A stretch of DNA of 64,000 nucleotides from the NCBI GenBank assembly GCA_009746045.1, contig RPFO01000127.1:62001-126000 (forward strand). The letters run 5' to 3'. Shown piece after piece: positions 50,283 to 61,500 of the stretch. The stretch comes from Mesostigma viride (lineage: Eukaryota; Streptophyta; Mesostigmatophyceae; Mesostigmatales; Mesostigmataceae). The notes beneath the pieces were generated by a model. It saw only the letters and a program-made list of their open reading frames with translations. It searched no databases and was not told the DNA's origin. Numbering within the stretch: the first letter of the stretch is position 1; every line of letters starts with the position of its first letter. A program made the position numbers and the translations under genes.

Positions 50283-50960
50283 GGATGCCCAGATGGACAA
50301 ACAAACCTACCGGTCTATCCATGGGTCTATTGTCATTCTTATGTATGCCTATTCAACAATTTTGTATTCTTATACGTAATAATTTGTTCTTCTTCTCATT
50401 TCATTGTTATCAAGGAGACAACCAGCGCATTTGTTATCATTATTTTATTACTTTATTCTTTATTTTTTACTTCTTTCTTGCTTTTCCTTTTTCTCCCCTT
50501 CACCACTTCTCTTTGTGCCTTAACTCCTCTTTATTACTCTCACTGTTATGTTTGTTCATCCTGTCTATTTTTTCACTGCCTACCCCTTTTCACCTAACAC
50601 TTTTTCATTGCAGTGAGCTGGGCACGAGGCCTTTAGACCCTGTTGGGCAGGAGACCCCCGGCCGGGCACCCTGGGCGCTGAAACATCGAACTCCTGACCC
50701 ATTCTCCAACATCGGCTGTGCCTCACCACATCCCAGCAATTACCTCTTTCTTTATTCCGTTTTTGTTTTTGTTATTATCATTACTCTTTACTCAGTCTTT
50801 ACTTATTATTGTTCGTATTATTACCATTTACATGTTCCTTTCTTTTTTCTTTCTTTCTTTTTCTTTTTTCCCTTTGTAATGTATCCTCCTTTCTATTTCT
50901 TTTAGCCCCTTCGTGTATGTGTGTATGCGTTCCCTCTTTTCCTTCTTAGTTTTGGTTGTT

Positions 50961-50976
50961 TTTGTGGTGGTGGTGG

Positions 50977-51008
<32 letters not shown>

Positions 51009-51014
51009 GGTGGT

Positions 51015-51078
<64 letters not shown>

Positions 51079-51086
51079 TGTGTGTT
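50961..51086 (+). repeat. TGG/TTG and (GT)n microsatellite
   Basis: TGG and TTG triplets at 50961-51017 run into a GT dinucleotide tract to about 51084. Confidence 0.95.
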
Positions 51087-51299
51087 TTCCCTATCAACCT
51101 TTCTTGTTACCCTCTCATGCAGGTCTTCCTAGAGATAGCCACGCGGCCTTCGCGTCTTTCCTCTCACACAACTACCCTAGTCCTTCCACGGCGTTGGATC
51201 GCCATGCGTCCAGGCATAGTTGTCTCACTTCATTGTATCTATCTGTGCCTAAACTATCACACCGAGGGACATGCCGCGTAGCAGGTAGTGCCTAGTTAT

Positions 51300-51655
51300 G
51301 GCGGTCACGCCAGGTGTTTTTCCCACGATGGGTGACGCTGGGCGTTCTTCCCACGATGGGTGACACGCCTCTTCCCCACTGGGGGGAATCGTGGTCCTCT
51401 ACAACCTGGGCCCAGATGGCCTTGTTCTGCATCTTTTTCCATATCACGGAGAGGCCTGAGCCCCTCATGTCCTCTTCTACTTAGTTGCTCCTTCAACACG
51501 CGGGCAGCCCGGCGTGTCGGATCGCTGGGCCCGTCCCACGTAAGGAGGTACCTACCTGGCTGTGCGGGCCGCAGCCCTGCGGTTGGGCCCCGCGACGTGT
51601 CCAACTGGTTGGTGCGAGCCAAGTGCCCGACTTGCTGTAAGTGATGTACGTTGTT
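51300..51655 (-). pseudogene. LINE C-terminal fragment
   Basis: Minus-strand frame with LARTNQLDTS ... QPGRYLLTWDGPS, matching LARTSQVDTA ... QPGRHILTWPGPK in the LINE at 31.7-33.5 kb. Truncated on both sides. Confidence 0.7.
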
Positions 51656-51685
51656 TGATAGTGCTATGTGTGATAACTGAGTAGC

Positions 51686-51990
51686 ATGAAATCAAATTAA
51701 AATTAAATTATAACATGACTCCGTTGGGAGATCATGTAGCACGTATTCACTAGTTCCCTCGCCGGCTTGATGGATGTGGCTGAGTGGCATGCCCAAGCCA
51801 CAAATCTTCTCAACGAATGCGCTGCATATCCCGGCTACACCTCCGTAAAATGGATCTCAACATGTTGGTGACAGAGCCGTCCAGCGAAGGCGCTGGTGAG
51901 GGTCCACGTCTCGGCGCCGTAAGTGAGCTCCCGGTGAATCAGGACCTTGAACACTGAGGTTATTTTATTTGTTTTTATGCCCCAGTTAAG
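51686..51990 (-). pseudogene. LINE fragment with 3' tail, cut by the chromovirus LTR
   Basis: The minus strand contains VFKVLIHRELTYGAETWTLT, matching the LINE segment FKVLVLTVLTYGAEAWTIT, then decayed sequence and the tail TGCTACATGATCTCCCAACG followed by GAGTCATGTTATAATTTAAT and AAATT. The upstream side ends exactly at the LTR at 51991, so the chromovirus probably inserted into this LINE copy. Confidence 0.7.
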
Positions 51991-52575
51991 TGTTACGTCC
52001 CTGCCCAGACACACCTAGCCTGAGCTACGTAGCGAAAGACCCTTCTCGCCGGAATTAGGAATAATTCAAGATAGCCTAAAGTAGGTTGCGCTTCACGACG
52101 TGAGTCGTGAGATATCTGGCATCACGGCTTGATGCCAAGCTAATTAGTACACACTTATATTGGCTAGCAATACCAATTACAAATGGATTATTGCCCCGGG
52201 CTCAATGTGTAGGCGTATTCGCACTTATCATTCATTAAACCAAGAGGACGAGACTCTCGTCCTCGGACCAATTTAACCTAGGTTGGTTGCGGCGCAGATA
52301 CACACCAATTTCCCTAGAACAATCCGAGTCACTCATTCCACGTAGGATCCGGGCCGACATCGACCCTCAACTATAGGATCCACGCCTAGAACAACTGACA
52401 GACTCAGAACCGGCGCGGCGCCACAGCACCGGCCCCTAGAAGGACAACCTAGGACCAAAATAACTAGTCCAATTCACACAATAGCCAAGGTCCGTAAAAC
52501 CCAAGTCCAATAGACTAAACGGCCTTAGTAATTTATTCCATTGTTACGTCCGGCCAAAAGGGCAGGGACGTAACA
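51991..52575 (-). repeat. 3' LTR of the chromovirus
   Basis: 585 bases bounded by 15-base inverted repeats TGTTACGTCCCTGCC and GGCAGGGACGTAACA, with canonical TG...CA ends. Confidence 0.85.
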
Positions 52576-52592
52576 CTCCTCCCCCCCATGGG
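52576..52592 (-). other. Polypurine tract of the chromovirus
   Basis: The minus strand reads ATGGGGGGGAGGAG directly before the LTR start. Confidence 0.7.
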
Positions 52593-52796
52593 GGTCGGTA
52601 GTCCCTACCGTACAAGGTAAATTTGGAAAAACAACGCTACTATAAGAGTACTATGTCCCAACCTCGGTTCACCCACAGGTTAGTAATGCCAGTTCCTCTA
52701 GAAGTTGATACACAGGCCCAACTCTGACGTAGTAGTAAGACTCCAATGGTGACTGGATCAATCCGCTATCCGTCACGAAAAACTATTCTAACCACT

Positions 52797-55333
52797 TTAG
52801 CGTCCGCCGCTAGTGGCACGTCGCTGCACCAGGACTTCAGTGAGGGCCCTACGCCCCGCGTGGGTCATCTGTGAAATCATCATCCCAGGGTGCGAACACA
52901 GGTCAATCTCAAAAGCCACCTGGTAGGGGGACACCTTCTGCCGACCCAGCCGGGACAGCTCCAGCCACGACCCTCGGGGCCACAGAGACAGGAACCCAGC
53001 GAGGTACTGGGGATGGGTGAACATGAGCGTCAACGCCGACCGATCCACCACCCCACACCGGTGCTCGCGAACAAAGGCCACCCCCATCAGGAAAACCTCC
53101 ATACGCACGTGATCATCGTTGATCGACACCGACCGGGCCCCTACAATATCGGGCGCCACCAGATTAAGAAAGGCACTCCCCTCCGCTGGAGCCACCTTGG
53201 GAGGCGTCACCACGTGCTTCACCCCATCGACCTGATAGCGCCAATCCCACCAGTCCTCGGACCCGAATCGCACAACATGCCCCACCGCGGCGGGGAAACG
53301 AGGGTCGTCGGGTTGCGGCAGGGGCAGAGGAACCTGGGGCAGAAAGGTGATCTCTACCTGTTCCCAGTAAGCCCCGCGATCCACAGCGAACCAAGGACCC
53401 GCGCGAAACACCAGGGAGCAGGTAAGTGCGTACCCGGGGGAACCTGAAAAGCCGGAGGCCCCTCGAATGTCACACAAAGCTTCTCCGTGCGCGGTCCTGG
53501 CCCACCATGTCGCACCACTCTGCCCGGTACCGGCCGTATGAAGTCTCCCAATGACCACTCCTCGTGAGATGACCCAGGAGCTCTGGAGGCCGCATCATAG
53601 CCCACTGAAGTGGCAGCAGAATGATCACCTTGACGACCGTGCTGGACCATCAGACGCTGTATCAGGTCCTGTCCGGATTGTACCGCAGCTACGAGCGCTT
53701 CCAAGCGCATCACGGGCTCCGCTGGTACCAGAATGTCCGTCCGCTGGGGCCCTCCGCAGCCCGAGGTCGCGTCTCTGCCATGGTGGGTAGGCGCGGATCC
53801 TCCGCGGAAGGGTGCGAGTGTCGACCCGACGAAGTGGGACGGAGGTGTCCCTCCGCCGGACGTGGCATTGATGAGCCGGCTGGTGCAGGCCGGGGACGTG
53901 GATCCAGGGAGACCAAGAAGGTAGGCTCCGGTGGTTCCAAGGAGACAAGGAAGGTAGGCTCCTCCTGCCCGCATCCGTCGGAGGATCTAAGGGGGCCACA
54001 ACCGGGGGCTCGCCCCCGGCCGGCTGTTCTGTCCTAACCGGAGCAGCTCCCGTCGTGTCCGACCGCGGTCGCCGAGCCTCTCGCTCCAATTCCACCGCCG
54101 ACCCCCACGTGCGCTCCCAGTGCCGATCCGCCGGGCGACGAGGTGGTGGTGACGCTCGGCGAGCAGGGCGTACCTCCGTTCCCGAGTCCGAACGGGAACG
54201 CGAGCGCGATGACGGTGAGGGCGAGCGCCGACGTGCAGGCCGGTCTGGAGCACGCCGAGAGTCTGGTTGCTGCCTCCGCCCCAACCCGTGGACCGCGGGC
54301 GAGACCCTCGCCCAGAGGGGCGCCCCCAGCCCATTGCCGGCGGTGGCGCCTCGAAACGCGTCACAGGACGATGTCCTGCGCCGCCCTCCAAGGAGCCCCC
54401 AGAAGGTGGATCCCTTGAAGGGGGACGAGGAAGGGACGGGGAGGGTAGTCATCAGAGTCGGAGTCGTCACCCTCGCTCCCATCATCCTGGTCCTCGTCGT
54501 CCATCGCCACGATGCGATCCAGAGCCTGCCGTAACGAGTACTGACCCGCGCGCATACACTTCTCGCCCCGCACGCCCCTTCCAACGGGAGGTATCGAGGA
54601 AAGTAGTTCTCCAGATGCTTCCGCACCTCGGGCGGAATCAGGAGGAGCAACAGCCGTGGAAATACCAGACCTGCATCCAGCGTGTTCACGCACGCATGAC
54701 ACAGGCACTCCCGCTCATGGGTTTCCCAGTCGATACCGACCACCACGCCGTCGCGCTCGGCAGTGCGGGTCTCGATCTTGAACCCCACATTCCTGCGCAC
54801 GAACCATCGAAAATCCTCCAGCTTAGCGGGGCCGACATGCGCCAAATGGAATCAGCGCGGGATCGACGGCATCTGGTTACGGCGCCGACGACGCCGCTCC
54901 ACCAAGTCACCCTCCCGACCATAGTCGCGCACGAACATCGGGGGTTAAAGTCTCCTCATTCAGCTCCTTCACTAGCTGCAGCGCGCGCGCGTCCGGGCTC
55001 CGGGTCTGGACGACGTCTCGTGCCGACCACCCCTCCCGAGCCCCCGGCCCTTGAAGCACCCCTTCGGACTGCAGGCTCTCCGCGAGCTGTCTGCATCCTG
55101 TCAACCTGTTCTGGTAGAGGGGCCTCCGGGTAATCTGTCGTGTCCATATCCACCAGATCTTCCTCACTCGACTCCCCGTCTACTACCCGGATTCCCGCCT
55201 CTACGGCCTCCGCGGCGCTGGCAGAAGTCTGGCCTCTGGGAAGCGCCTCCGCGGCGTCCCCTGCACGGCCCACACACCAAAGCCAAGGCGTTAGTGGCGT
55301 GTACCTAGTACCCGGCGCACACCTCACTCTCAC
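52797..55333 (-). pseudogene. Extra coding region between chromodomain and 3' LTR, unknown protein, frameshifted
   Basis: Minus-strand frames follow one another: 54907-55333 (acidic, GESSEEDLVDMDTTDYPE), 53625-54845 (MAHVGPAKLEDFRWFVRRNV, then CLCHACVNTLDAG and HLENYFPRYLP), and 52797-53558 (WWDWRYQVDGVKH, a tryptophan- and proline-rich C-terminal part). I infer one gene of about 800 codons broken by indels. It matches no family I know. The position is that of env or other accessory ORFs in some gypsy elements, but I see no signal peptide or membrane segment that would support an envelope protein. Confidence 0.45.
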
Positions 55334-55361
55334 CCTACACCGTACACCGTTATACCGCCTA

Positions 55362-56781
55362 TTAATGCAACTGGTGTGTCTTCTTGTATGCTTCCAATAA
55401 GCGGGCGCAACCCGCTAACTCAGTAGGGGTGCGCCAGGAGTCCTCCGACTCATGCTGCGCGAATCGCCATCGCACACGGTACTGTCGCTGGGTCCCCCGA
55501 CCTCGTTTGACATCTCGGTGTCCCACGATCGCAGCCACCTCATCCTCCTGTTCCCCTGTGTCCGGATTGAACTCCAACGGGGCCGGGGGATTGACCCTAC
55601 CCTGAATGGTGTTCTGGTGGTACAACTTGAGCTGGTCACGATGGAAACGGTTGGACGTGAGGTTCCATGACACCGGGACGTCCACCTGGAACATGACGTC
55701 GTCAAACTTGGAGAACCTTGTAGGGGCCCAGGAACATGGGACGAAGCTTAGTCTTCAGCTCCTTCTCCACCTTGTGTGAGAATCGTCCGATCTGTGGGCC
55801 CTCCACCAGGACCCAATCGCCCACCTCAATGGACGGCGCCCGGTTATCCCGCTTGCCGGCTGTCCTCTCCAGATACCGCTCGGTCGCGGCGCGGTAGCCC
55901 TGGACTGCACTGTTATGAGCCTGGTGCATCCGCTGCAGCAAGCGATCAACCCCCTGGCGTGTGTCCAGCTTGACCTGATCCTCTCCCCGTTCAGGGCTCA
56001 TAAGCAGGTCGGGAGGCGTGAGAGGGTGCCTGCCAGAGTTGAGGAAAAAGGGGGTAAATCCGTGGGCGGCCTGGGGAGCATTGTTCAGGGAGAACTCCAC
56101 CAAGCCCAGAAGTTCCTCCCAATTGCTGCCCACCGCGTCGGTGTAGTGTCGCATGGTCTCTTGCACTGTGCGGTTCAACCGCTCCACCAGATGTGACGAC
56201 GAACTGTGGTAGGCCGTGCCCAGCGACACCTTGGTGCCCAGCTCGAAGAACTCCTGCCAGAATTTGGCCGTGAAGAGCTTGTCGCGGTCGGAGATGAACT
56301 GTCGGCTGAGCCCATGGAACCGGAACACGTGCGTCAGGTATATCTTGGCGCACTCCTCCGCAGTGAGGTCGGCCGGACACGGGGCCAAGTGACACATGCG
56401 CGTCAGGCGGTCCACGAACACCAGGACCATGCTGTTGCCGCTCTTCGCCTTCTTGAACGGGCCGATGAAGTCCATCATGATAGAATCCCAAGGACCCATC
56501 GGATCAGGTAACGTCTTGGGGACGGCTTGCGAGCCCGTGTTCCTGGACTTCATGATCTGGCACGAGGGGCACTGGCGCACATATGTCTCAATATACTCCT
56601 TCATCCCTGGCCAGTAGAAATGTTTGCGGGCCCGAGGATAAAGACGGTGGCTTCCTTGATGTCCGCCTAGAAGCGAATCGTGGAGCTCGTGAAGCAAGGC
56701 GGCCCTACAAAGCTCCGGGACATACAGCCGCCATTCCTCCGGCTGGACACTCACGAACAGGCGTCCTCCTGGAACTTGCAA
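55362..56781 (-). pseudogene. Chromovirus pol, C-terminal part: integrase and chromodomain
   Basis: The frame at 55702-56781 carries the integrase HHCC region (HDSLLGGHQGSHRLYPRARK then CPSCQIMK), the DDE core (MMDFIGPFKK, FISDRDKLFT, HLVERLNRTV) and a GPYKVLQV end. After a frame change near 55700 the frame at 55362-55694 has a chromodomain-like sequence (RQYRVRWRF, ESEDSWRTP). Chromodomains guide integration to marked heterochromatin. Confidence 0.85.
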
Positions 56782-56820
56782 GGGTAGGCACCCATCTGCT
56801 GGGGATGCGCCCGGATGGCT

Positions 56821-59297
56821 TCAAGCGCCGCTTCCTCCGTGACCGTGAAACGACTGATCATCGTCTCCAGTCCGACGTGACTGTGAACGCGTCCGCGGCC
56901 GGGTCTGTCTCCGCACTCGCCTGGTTGACGAATTCGGAGAAGACTGTGGGCGGGCCGATCGGCTGAAGCTGAAAAATTCCCTGGGGCGGCACCACATGGC
57001 TAAGGGGCATGCGCATATGCGATCCCTCCCCCTCCCCGGGGGCGTCCACGTCCTCGTGGGCACTCGTCTCCTCCAAGAGAGGTGACAAGTCATCACTGGT
57101 GGTGTGTCCCAGATGAAACAGGTGGCGGGCCCGGGGAGACCGTGGCTCCGCGCCGTAGGCGGTCCCCGGGGCGGCCACTGGTACGCAAGTGGTATGAAGC
57201 ACATCCATGTCCTCGTAGAACCAATAGTCCGCCCGTCGCGAAGGGCGTCTGGCACCACGTTGTCCGCGCCCTTGACGTATTGGATCTTGAATGGCGCAAA
57301 CTGTGACAAGTACTCCATCCACCGCGCTTGGCGGGGCGTCAGGTTGGGCTGCACCAGGAGGTGGGTGAGCGGCCGGTGGTCGGTGTGGATCACCAGGCGG
57401 TGGGGGTCGAGATCCCCCTGCTCACTAATGGCCACCGAAAACTGGGCCCCCAGAAGATGGTGACGCCACGTGTGGCAGCTGTAGACTACTGCCAGAAGCT
57501 CCTGCTGATGCACTGGGTAATTCCGCTCCGCCGGAATCATTGTGCGTGAGATATACTCGATGGGCTGAAGACCCTTGCCTTGGTCCTGCAGGAGGACCCC
57601 CGATGGCCACCTTGCTGGCGTCCGTAGCCACAACGAAAGGAAGGGCCGGGTCCGGCAGGATAAGGACTGGTGCTGTGGTGAGGTGGCGCTTAAGCGCCTC
57701 AAAAGCCTGTTGGCACTGCTCAGCCCAGAGGAACGGGGTACCCTTCTTGAGAAGAGCGTTGATCGGGGCGGCGATGGTGGCAAACCGGGATGAACCGTCG
57801 GTAGTAAGAGCCAATCCCAGGAAGCTGCGCACCCCCTTCACGTCCGTAGGGACAGGCCATTGCTGGACGGACTCGATCTTCTCCGGGTCGGTCGCGATGC
57901 CGTCGCGGACAGGTATGGCCCAGAAACGGCACGCAGCGGCCGGCGCGCACCTTGGCTTTCCGCGCCGAAAGGTGCTCATCCTCCATGATCTGAAGCACGG
58001 CGTCCACATCCTCTAGGTGCTCCTCGAACGTCTTGGAGTACACCAGGATGTCGTCCAGATACGCCAGCGCGCACGTGCGCTTGTAGGTCCAGGGCGGGCG
58101 CGCCCCCTTCTGCGGGTCCGCCAGGTCCTGGGAGACCTGCGGCAAGTGGGCTGTACCCATCACCGGACGGAGGATATCATTCATCAGCATCTGGAAGGAC
58201 GCCGGCGAATTGCACAGCCCCATTGCCGCCACCCGAAACTGATAGTGACCGAAGGGCGTAGCGAACGCGGTCTTGTGGCAGTCTTCTGGCGCGATGCGCA
58301 GCTGCCAAAACCCGTCCGCACAGTCGATGACGGTGAAACACGTGGCCCCCTGGACACGGTTGAAGATGTCGTCGATCCGCGGTAGAGGATACCGGGACTT
58401 GACGGTGATGGCGTTCAGCTTCCGGTAATCCGTCACCAGACGCCACTTGCCTCCTGGCTTGGGAACGAGCAGCACGCCCGCTGAGAAGGGGCTGTTGCTG
58501 GGTTCAATGAGCCCAGCGTCAAGCAGTGAAATGAGGATCTTCTTGAGCTCCACCAGCTCGACTGGGCCCATGCGATACATGGGAGACACGGTAGGCCCAG
58601 AACCCTCCTGGAGCTGGACACGGTGCAACACCGATCGATTGGGAGGGAACTGAGGGGTACGATCCGCAAAAAGGGTAGTGCGCTTCTCCAGGACGGCATT
58701 GAACCGCGCCAGCTCATCCGGTGTGAATCCGGCACCGATCTCGTTAAGCAGAGCCTGAGTGCTATCCAGGTCTATGCGATACATCGCGTACTCCTTGCCC
58801 TTCCGAAGCTGGCGCGCCAGCGTCTTGCTGCTCATCAGGATCTGGGATGCTGGTCGAGGCCCGTCCGCCGAGCGCTCGTGTGTAATGTTATGGACCTCCG
58901 CGGCCTGTGCCCTATACTCGCTGTCAGGGCACCAGAATGAACCATCCGGAAACCAAACTACCCGCCGGCGCACACTGATGTCCACATCCTGCTTGTCCAG
59001 CCAGTCCACGCCAATGATGATGTCGGCAGCGCCCAGCGGCGCAATAGTCGCCACCAGGTCGACCGGCGTGCCCTGCAGCACACCCTTGATGTCTGCTAGG
59101 CCCGGCGATTGGTGTCGCCGACCGTCTGAGTAGGTGACATAGACTGCCGTGGTGTGAGGCCGGGGTACCAGGCCCAGCCGACGCACCAGGGCCTCGTTGA
59201 TGAAGGACGTGGAGGCGCCGGTGTCCACCAGGAACTTCACGTCCATGATCGTTTTCTCCTTCAAATACGGATCAAGGACGGTGGGAGGGACCAACAA
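56821..59297 (-). pseudogene. Chromovirus pol: protease, RT and RNase H, several frameshifts
   Basis: Protease FLVDTGASTSF near 59220; RT PFSAGVLLVPKPGGKWRLVT, then IDDIFNRVQGA, and catalytic AYLDDILVYS near 58045. Frame changes near 57900, 57830 and 57600 separate RT from RNase H (VVATDASKVAIGG, IHTDHRPLTHLL, LTPRQARWMEYLSQF). Motif order and YLDD core are canonical Ty3/gypsy. Beyond about 57200 the frame runs into non-conserved linker before integrase. Confidence 0.87.
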
Positions 59298-61183
59298 CCC
59301 CCACTGAAAAGAAACAGATGCCGCGAATCTCCCTGAGATGTACGCGCCGCCGGTTGGGAGGGCGCGTCTGCGGCCACGTTGTTAACATCTACCTCTACTC
59401 TAGTTGACTCCGCGTCGGGGCTACCATCTGATTTTTCTATCCTATCCCCTACCCCGGGACCCAAGCCCATGGGCAGGGCTACTACTCCCGAGGAGCGGTG
59501 GGACGGGAGGCCGCCTCGCCCGACCACCCGCCCTCTTCCCCCCCTCCTCCTCTTCGTCAGCCCCCTCCTCATCGTCATACTCGTAGCCAGCCACTGCCTG
59601 CGTTTGGCCGGAAGAGGAGGACTGTCGCCGCGCCTCAATCTCGTTGACCGCGCGCAACACACCCTTGGTAGAGCTGGTCGCGGGTGGTCGCGGCTGCTGG
59701 TACTGCGTCGGGACCTGTCTGGCGTGCTGCAGGCGAGCCGCACGCTCACCCGCGTTGCGGGGTCGGTCCCGAGGACCGGAGGGTCGGGGCGGCTGCCGAA
59801 GGCCGGGCCGGAGAAACGAACGCTGGGTGTCCCTTCTCCAGCCCCGCGACCGGCGTTCTTGCCCCGGAGCTTGGGGCAGTCGCGCTTGAGGTGCCCCACC
59901 TCACTGCACATGAAGCAGCGCGCCTTGCTAGCATCGATCGCGTTGACGCCAAGGTCAGTGTAGCCATCATCAGGGTCGTCGGGGTACTCCTCCTCCTCCT
60001 CGCCGATGAGCTCCGTAGAGTACATCTGGTTCACCCGTCGCGGACCTGCAGTGGCTGACCTGAAGAAACGGCGCACCGAGGGTGCGCGCCCGCGAGCCAC
60101 CACGTCGGCCACCTGCAGAAGGTATCTCTGGATATTCAGGATGTCCCACTCCTTCCAGGGGACCTCAGCGTAGTGTTTGAATACCTCATCCTGCAGCTCG
60201 GGGCTGAGCGCCTCGATGAATCTGATCTTGTACTCGTACCAGGTCATGTCGGTTAGATAAGCGGCGCTGGACTCAAACTTGGACAGAAACTCGCGATATG
60301 GGGTGGTCCCCTGGCGTAGCTTGCCGAAAGCGATCCGCTCGTGGAGCTCCGCGTCTGGGGGTATCAGCTTGCGGCGCACCCGGTCCATCAGCTCCTCCAC
60401 GGTCTGTGGGTATGACTGGGATGCGATGCTCTCACAGTTCAGGATGCTCACCACCGAGGGGTCCATGCAGGTGTTAACCACATGCGGGATCAAATCACAG
60501 GTGGCCAGTTCCCAGCTGTTGTGATTGCACCAAACGGTATACTGCTGTTGCCACATGCGTCCCCATTCGTCGACCTCTCGCGGTTTCATATCCGCGTGCA
60601 GCTTGGGTACATTCTTGAAGGTAGGCATCGGTGGGGCCTTTACCGTGTTAAGCTTAGGCCCACCGACCTCCCTGTAGGAGATGGAGCCGAATGCTGGAGG
60701 CTGCGACCGCGGGAGAGATCCGGATCTGTCCGGTGTGCCGTGTGTCCGGCGCACCTGTACCGACGAGGGGTGTTCGTACCCTGGGTCATCCAGTGCCACC
60801 CTGCTGAAACTGAGGTTGCCAGCAGGCGCAGGCGAGGGGACCGCGCTTCGGTCAAGCACCCGTGGACGCTGCGGTTGAGGTGCCAGGCGCTGGGCTGGCG
60901 TGTGAGTCTCCTCGTCGCGGGTGGTGACACTGCTCCGGGTCTCCTCTGGGCTGGTCCGTGGTCTATGAGTACCAACGGGCGGGCCCTGCGTGACAGATCC
61001 CTCGTCCGCCTCGTTAGTCCCTTCCAGGTCATCGAACTCGCCGTCTGCCCCTGGGACTTCCCCTTCCTCGTCCGAATACCATAACGCCGTGGGTAACAGG
61101 GACGTGCTGCCGAAGGAAACTCTGCGTCTGCCCCGGTGTGGGGGCCCGGTGGAGGTCCTTGGGGCCGCCCCCGACCTGCCCAA
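59261..61183 (-). CDS. Chromovirus gag
   Basis: An open frame of 640 residues. The middle is capsid-like (MKPREVDEWGRMWQQQYTVW then ELMDRVRRKLIPPDAELHER). A CCHC zinc knuckle CFMCSEVGHLKRDC lies near residue 420. The segment after it is arginine-rich and may be read in a shifted frame relative to the ancestral gene. It overlaps the pol frame by 37 bases, so Gag-Pol would need frameshifting. Confidence 0.75.
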   Translation of the reverse strand: MGRSGAAPRTSTGPPHRGRRRVSFGSTSLLPTALWYSDEEGEVPGADGEFDDLEGTNEADEGSVTQGPPVGTHRPRTSPEETRSSVTTRDEETHTPAQRLAPQPQRPRVLDRSAVPSPAPAGNLSFSRVALDDPGYEHPSSVQVRRTHGTPDRSGSLPRSQPPAFGSISYREVGGPKLNTVKAPPMPTFKNVPKLHADMKPREVDEWGRMWQQQYTVWCNHNSWELATCDLIPHVVNTCMDPSVVSILNCESIASQSYPQTVEELMDRVRRKLIPPDAELHERIAFGKLRQGTTPYREFLSKFESSAAYLTDMTWYEYKIRFIEALSPELQDEVFKHYAEVPWKEWDILNIQRYLLQVADVVARGRAPSVRRFFRSATAGPRRVNQMYSTELIGEEEEEYPDDPDDGYTDLGVNAIDASKARCFMCSEVGHLKRDCPKLRGKNAGRGAGEGTPSVRFSGPAFGSRPDPPVLGTDPATRVSVRLACSTPDRSRRSTSSRDHPRPALPRVCCARSTRLRRGDSPPLPAKRRQWLATSMTMRRGLTKRRRGGRGRVVGRGGLPSHRSSGVVALPMGLGPGVGDRIEKSDGSPDAESTRVEVDVNNVAADAPSQPAARTSQGDSRHLFLFSGGCWSLPPSLIRI

Positions 61184-61199
61184 GGATGCGTGGGCCGCC

Positions 61200-61500
61200 C
61201 GGTGACTGGTAGCTGACGGCGGTAGTGCAGGGTATCTTCATTCTCGTCTCTCTGCTGCTCTGGATCAGGTGGTAGCCATTGTGGTCTCGTCTGGGGTTGT
61301 TGCTGCTGCGTCTGGGGTTGCTGCTGTTGCCATTGCTGCTGTGGTGACCGTTTGCTGCTGCCAGTGTGAGATCATACGCCGTATAATACGTATAATACGG
61401 TATAATACGTAATACGCTGGCTTTGAGCGTATGATTTTTCATACGTAATACGTTTTAGCGCATAATGGACGTATAATACCGTATAATACCGTATAATGCC
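61200..61500. repeat. CAG/CTG-type low-complexity and CGTATAATAC repeat cluster
   Basis: 61257-61360 holds imperfect GCTGCTGTTG triplets. 61370-61500 has about nine CGTATAATAC-like units on both strands, able to fold back on itself. No gene. Confidence 0.7.

Larger units (their letters stand above)
49816..51299. other. Intergenic with two LINE-like 3' tails and simple repeats
   Basis: No gene seen. T-rich from 50380 to 50900. Tails and microsatellites are listed separately. Confidence 0.5.
51991..61275 (-). mobile_element. Ty3/gypsy chromovirus, degenerate, 5' LTR not found
   Basis: Minus-strand element with gag (61183-59261), pol of the order protease-RT-RNase H-integrase-chromodomain, an extra 3' coding region and a 3' LTR at 51991-52575. 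The polypurine tract ATGGGGGGGAGGAG adjoins the LTR. No second LTR copy occurs between gag and 62.8 kb, so the 5' side is deleted, rearranged or lies elsewhere. Several frameshifts in pol. The right boundary given is approximate. Confidence 0.85.

Noticed and set aside
50828-51295. Open frames with poly-His/Thr or poly-Val/Cys runs
   Set aside because: Products of the (GT)n and TGG repeats.
53551-55308. Plus-strand frames across the 3' part of the chromovirus
   Set aside because: Mirror frames of GC-rich minus-strand coding sequence; arginine/proline-rich without motifs.
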